Positions 6,174-7,157 of a stretch of 7,157 bases of DNA are shown here, piece by piece. The DNA is from RHKX01 sp035695265 (lineage in GTDB: Bacteria; Actinomycetota; Thermoleophilia; Solirubrobacterales; 70-9): NCBI GenBank assembly GCA_035695265.1, contig DASSEM010000111.1, positions 1 to 7,157 of the forward strand, written 5' to 3'. The position numbers and the translations under genes were made by a program. The notes below the pieces were generated by a model. It was not told the origin of the DNA. It did no database searches and saw only the letters and a list, made by a program, of their open reading frames with translations. Numbering within the stretch: the stretch's first letter is position 1; every line of letters starts with the position of its first letter.

Positions 6174-6303
6174 GACGACCTCCGGCGGCAACGTCCGATC
6201 GGGAACGCGGGAATCCTACGCGGATGCGAGCCCGGCGGCGCTGCCGCGGCGGACGGTGCGCGGCGCACACATCGCGGCCGCCGGCCCATGCGAGACTGCC
6301 GCC
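6174..6303. promoter_or_regulatory. Divergent promoter region between ABC importer and thioesterase
   Basis: These 130 bp serve both directions. For the importer, TAGGAT (6218-6213, minus strand) fits a TANNNT -10 box and would start a leader of about 33 nt containing the GGAGG ribosome site; no convincing -35 is seen. For the thioesterase, GAGACT (6292-6297) sits six bases before the GTG at 6304, the spacing expected of a leaderless start. A 13-bp dyad, GTGCGC-G-GCGCAC (6256-6268), lies between them and could be an operator. Confidence 0.4.
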
Positions 6304-7110
6304 GTGCCGGCAACCTCGCATCGGAGCTTCGCGGCAGATACCGCCGTGGTGCCGGCCGGTGCCGGCCGCTGGCAGGGCGCGATCGGGTCCGAGTGGTTCG
6401 GCCCACCGGGACCGAATGGCGGCTTCATCGCCGCGCTGATCCTGCGCGCGATCCGCGCCGAGGCCGGAGATCCGGGGCGGCTGCCGCGCTCGCTGACGGT
6501 CCACTACCTGCGTCCGCCGGTCGCCGGCGAAGCGGAGATCGAGGTCACGGTCGAGCGCGCCGGGCGGTCGGCGACCACCTGCTCGGCGCGGTTGCTCCAG
6601 GACGGCCGGGCGGTGACGCTGGCGCTCTGCGTGCTCACCGAGGACTACGAGCCGGCCCAGGCCTGGGAGCTGCCGCCGCCGGAGGTGCCGCCCGCGGAGC
6701 GGGTCGAGGTGCTCCCGACCGGACCGGGCGCGCCGCCGATCTTCGAGCGCTTCGAGAATCGAACCCTGTTCGGCTCACCGCCGTTCACGGGCGGCGAGGA
6801 GGCGGTGGCTGGCGGCTGGCTTCAGGTCCACGGCGATGAGGAGATGAGCGCCGAGCTCCTGGCGCTCTACGCCGACGCCTGGTGGCCCGCGCCGTTCAGC
6901 GTGATGACGGCCTTCGCACCGGCGCCGACCCTGGAGCTGACCGTCCACTTCCGCGCCAGGCCCGATCCCGCCGACACCCTGGCGCTCGTCCGGTTCCGCT
7001 CCGAGGCGTCGATCGACGGCCTCGTCGACGAGGCGGGCGAGGTCTGGGATCGCAGCGGCCGGCTGCTCGCCCAGTCACGCCAGCTGGCGTTGCTACGTAG
7101 GCCGCCGTAG
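6304..7110 (+). CDS. TesB-like acyl-CoA thioesterase family protein (double hotdog)
   Basis: This 268-residue protein looks like a two-hotdog thioesterase that would hydrolyse acyl-CoA to free acid and CoA in the cytosol. The first hotdog (about 7-112) contains WFGPPGPNGGFIAALILRA, SLTVHYLRPP and ERAGRSATTCSARLLQDGR. The second (about 147-265) contains DAWWPAPF, TLELTVHFRA and SGRLLAQSRQLALL. By position Asp191, Thr209 and Gln260 correspond to the Asp-Thr-Gln active site of E. coli TesB, so activity is likely. The linker at 123-146 is rich in Pro and Glu. The start is uncertain: GTG 6304 gives the usual N-terminus just before SFAADTAV and has no Shine-Dalgarno; GTG 6256 upstream is possible but would add unlikely residues. 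It is alone on its strand, with no fatty acid gene nearby. Chain-length preference cannot be inferred. Confidence 0.88.
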   Translation: MPATSHRSFAADTAVVPAGAGRWQGAIGSEWFGPPGPNGGFIAALILRAIRAEAGDPGRLPRSLTVHYLRPPVAGEAEIEVTVERAGRSATTCSARLLQDGRAVTLALCVLTEDYEPAQAWELPPPEVPPAERVEVLPTGPGAPPIFERFENRTLFGSPPFTGGEEAVAGGWLQVHGDEEMSAELLALYADAWWPAPFSVMTAFAPAPTLELTVHFRARPDPADTLALVRFRSEASIDGLVDEAGEVWDRSGRLLAQSRQLALLRRPP

Positions 7111-7157
7111 TCCCGCCGACGGTCCGCAGGAAGCGGACGCGAAGCGGAGCATTCCTG
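7111..7157. repeat. Structured tail after the thioesterase: hairpin, direct repeat, competing stem
   Basis: Just past the stop, GTCCGC (7122-7127) and GCGGAC (7133-7138) form a 6-bp stem with a 5-base loop. CAGGAA (7127-7132) is also complementary to TTCCTG (7152-7157), so two folds compete. GAAGCGGA occurs twice (7130-7137 and 7141-7148). The first hairpin could end thioesterase transcription, though no T-tract follows before the window ends. It could equally be the edge of a larger repeat that continues to the right. Confidence 0.4.

Noticed and set aside
5980..6303. A 5' extension of the thioesterase frame by 108 codons
   Set aside because: It overlaps the receptor coding sequence in antisense and gives low-complexity Ser/Val/Ala residues before the family N-terminus.
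5260..6504. A 414-codon minus-strand frame overlapping the receptor gene
   Set aside because: It is in the wrong frame relative to the clear SBP family 3 lipoprotein, is Arg-rich, and extends across the divergent promoter into the thioesterase.
1..7157. Mobile element, CRISPR, toxin-antitoxin or phage-defence content
   Set aside because: No transposase, integrase, nuclease, regularly spaced repeats or small paired genes are visible. All supported genes are metabolic or transport genes with similar composition.

Overview
The window is very GC-rich, densely packed bacterial DNA. Ile is almost always ATC, GTG starts are frequent and several genes lack a Shine-Dalgarno. Together with the gene content this suggests a high-GC actinobacterium, possibly of the Thermoleophilia type. 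That assignment is inference from composition and protein flavour, not from a marker gene. I see no tRNA, rRNA, CRISPR array, insertion sequence or phage gene. All seven genes look like chromosomal metabolic genes.

Layout. (1) 1-1297, minus strand: the first 432 codons of the glutamate synthase large subunit (gltB), running off the left edge. (2) 1298-1497: a divergent promoter region. (3) 1498-3644, plus strand: a two-gene, translationally coupled unit made of a circularly permuted type 2 ATP-grasp protein and a PuuD-like class I amidotransferase-fold hydrolase, overlapping by 13 bp. (4) 3645-3673: a 29-bp convergent gap with a 9-bp inverted repeat. (5) 6173 down to 3674, minus strand: a complete polar amino acid ABC importer in the order lipoprotein receptor, permease, ATPase. 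A hairpin sits between receptor and permease, and the permease stop and ATPase start share a GTGA overlap. (6) 6174-6303: a second divergent region. (7) 6304-7110, plus strand: a double-hotdog, TesB-like acyl-CoA thioesterase. (8) 7111-7157: a short tail with overlapping repeats.

How the genes may fit together. GltB handles glutamine nitrogen, the importer takes up a polar amino acid (substrate unknown), and the hydrolase belongs to a family acting on gamma-glutamyl bonds. The ATP-grasp protein belongs to a family predicted to form amide or peptide bonds. The most interesting unit is the coupled ATP-grasp/hydrolase pair, a possible make-and-break module for an uncharacterised, perhaps gamma-glutamyl, amide. 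It lacks the alpha-E and transglutaminase-like partners that usually accompany this ATP-grasp family. The thioesterase has no visible link to the rest.
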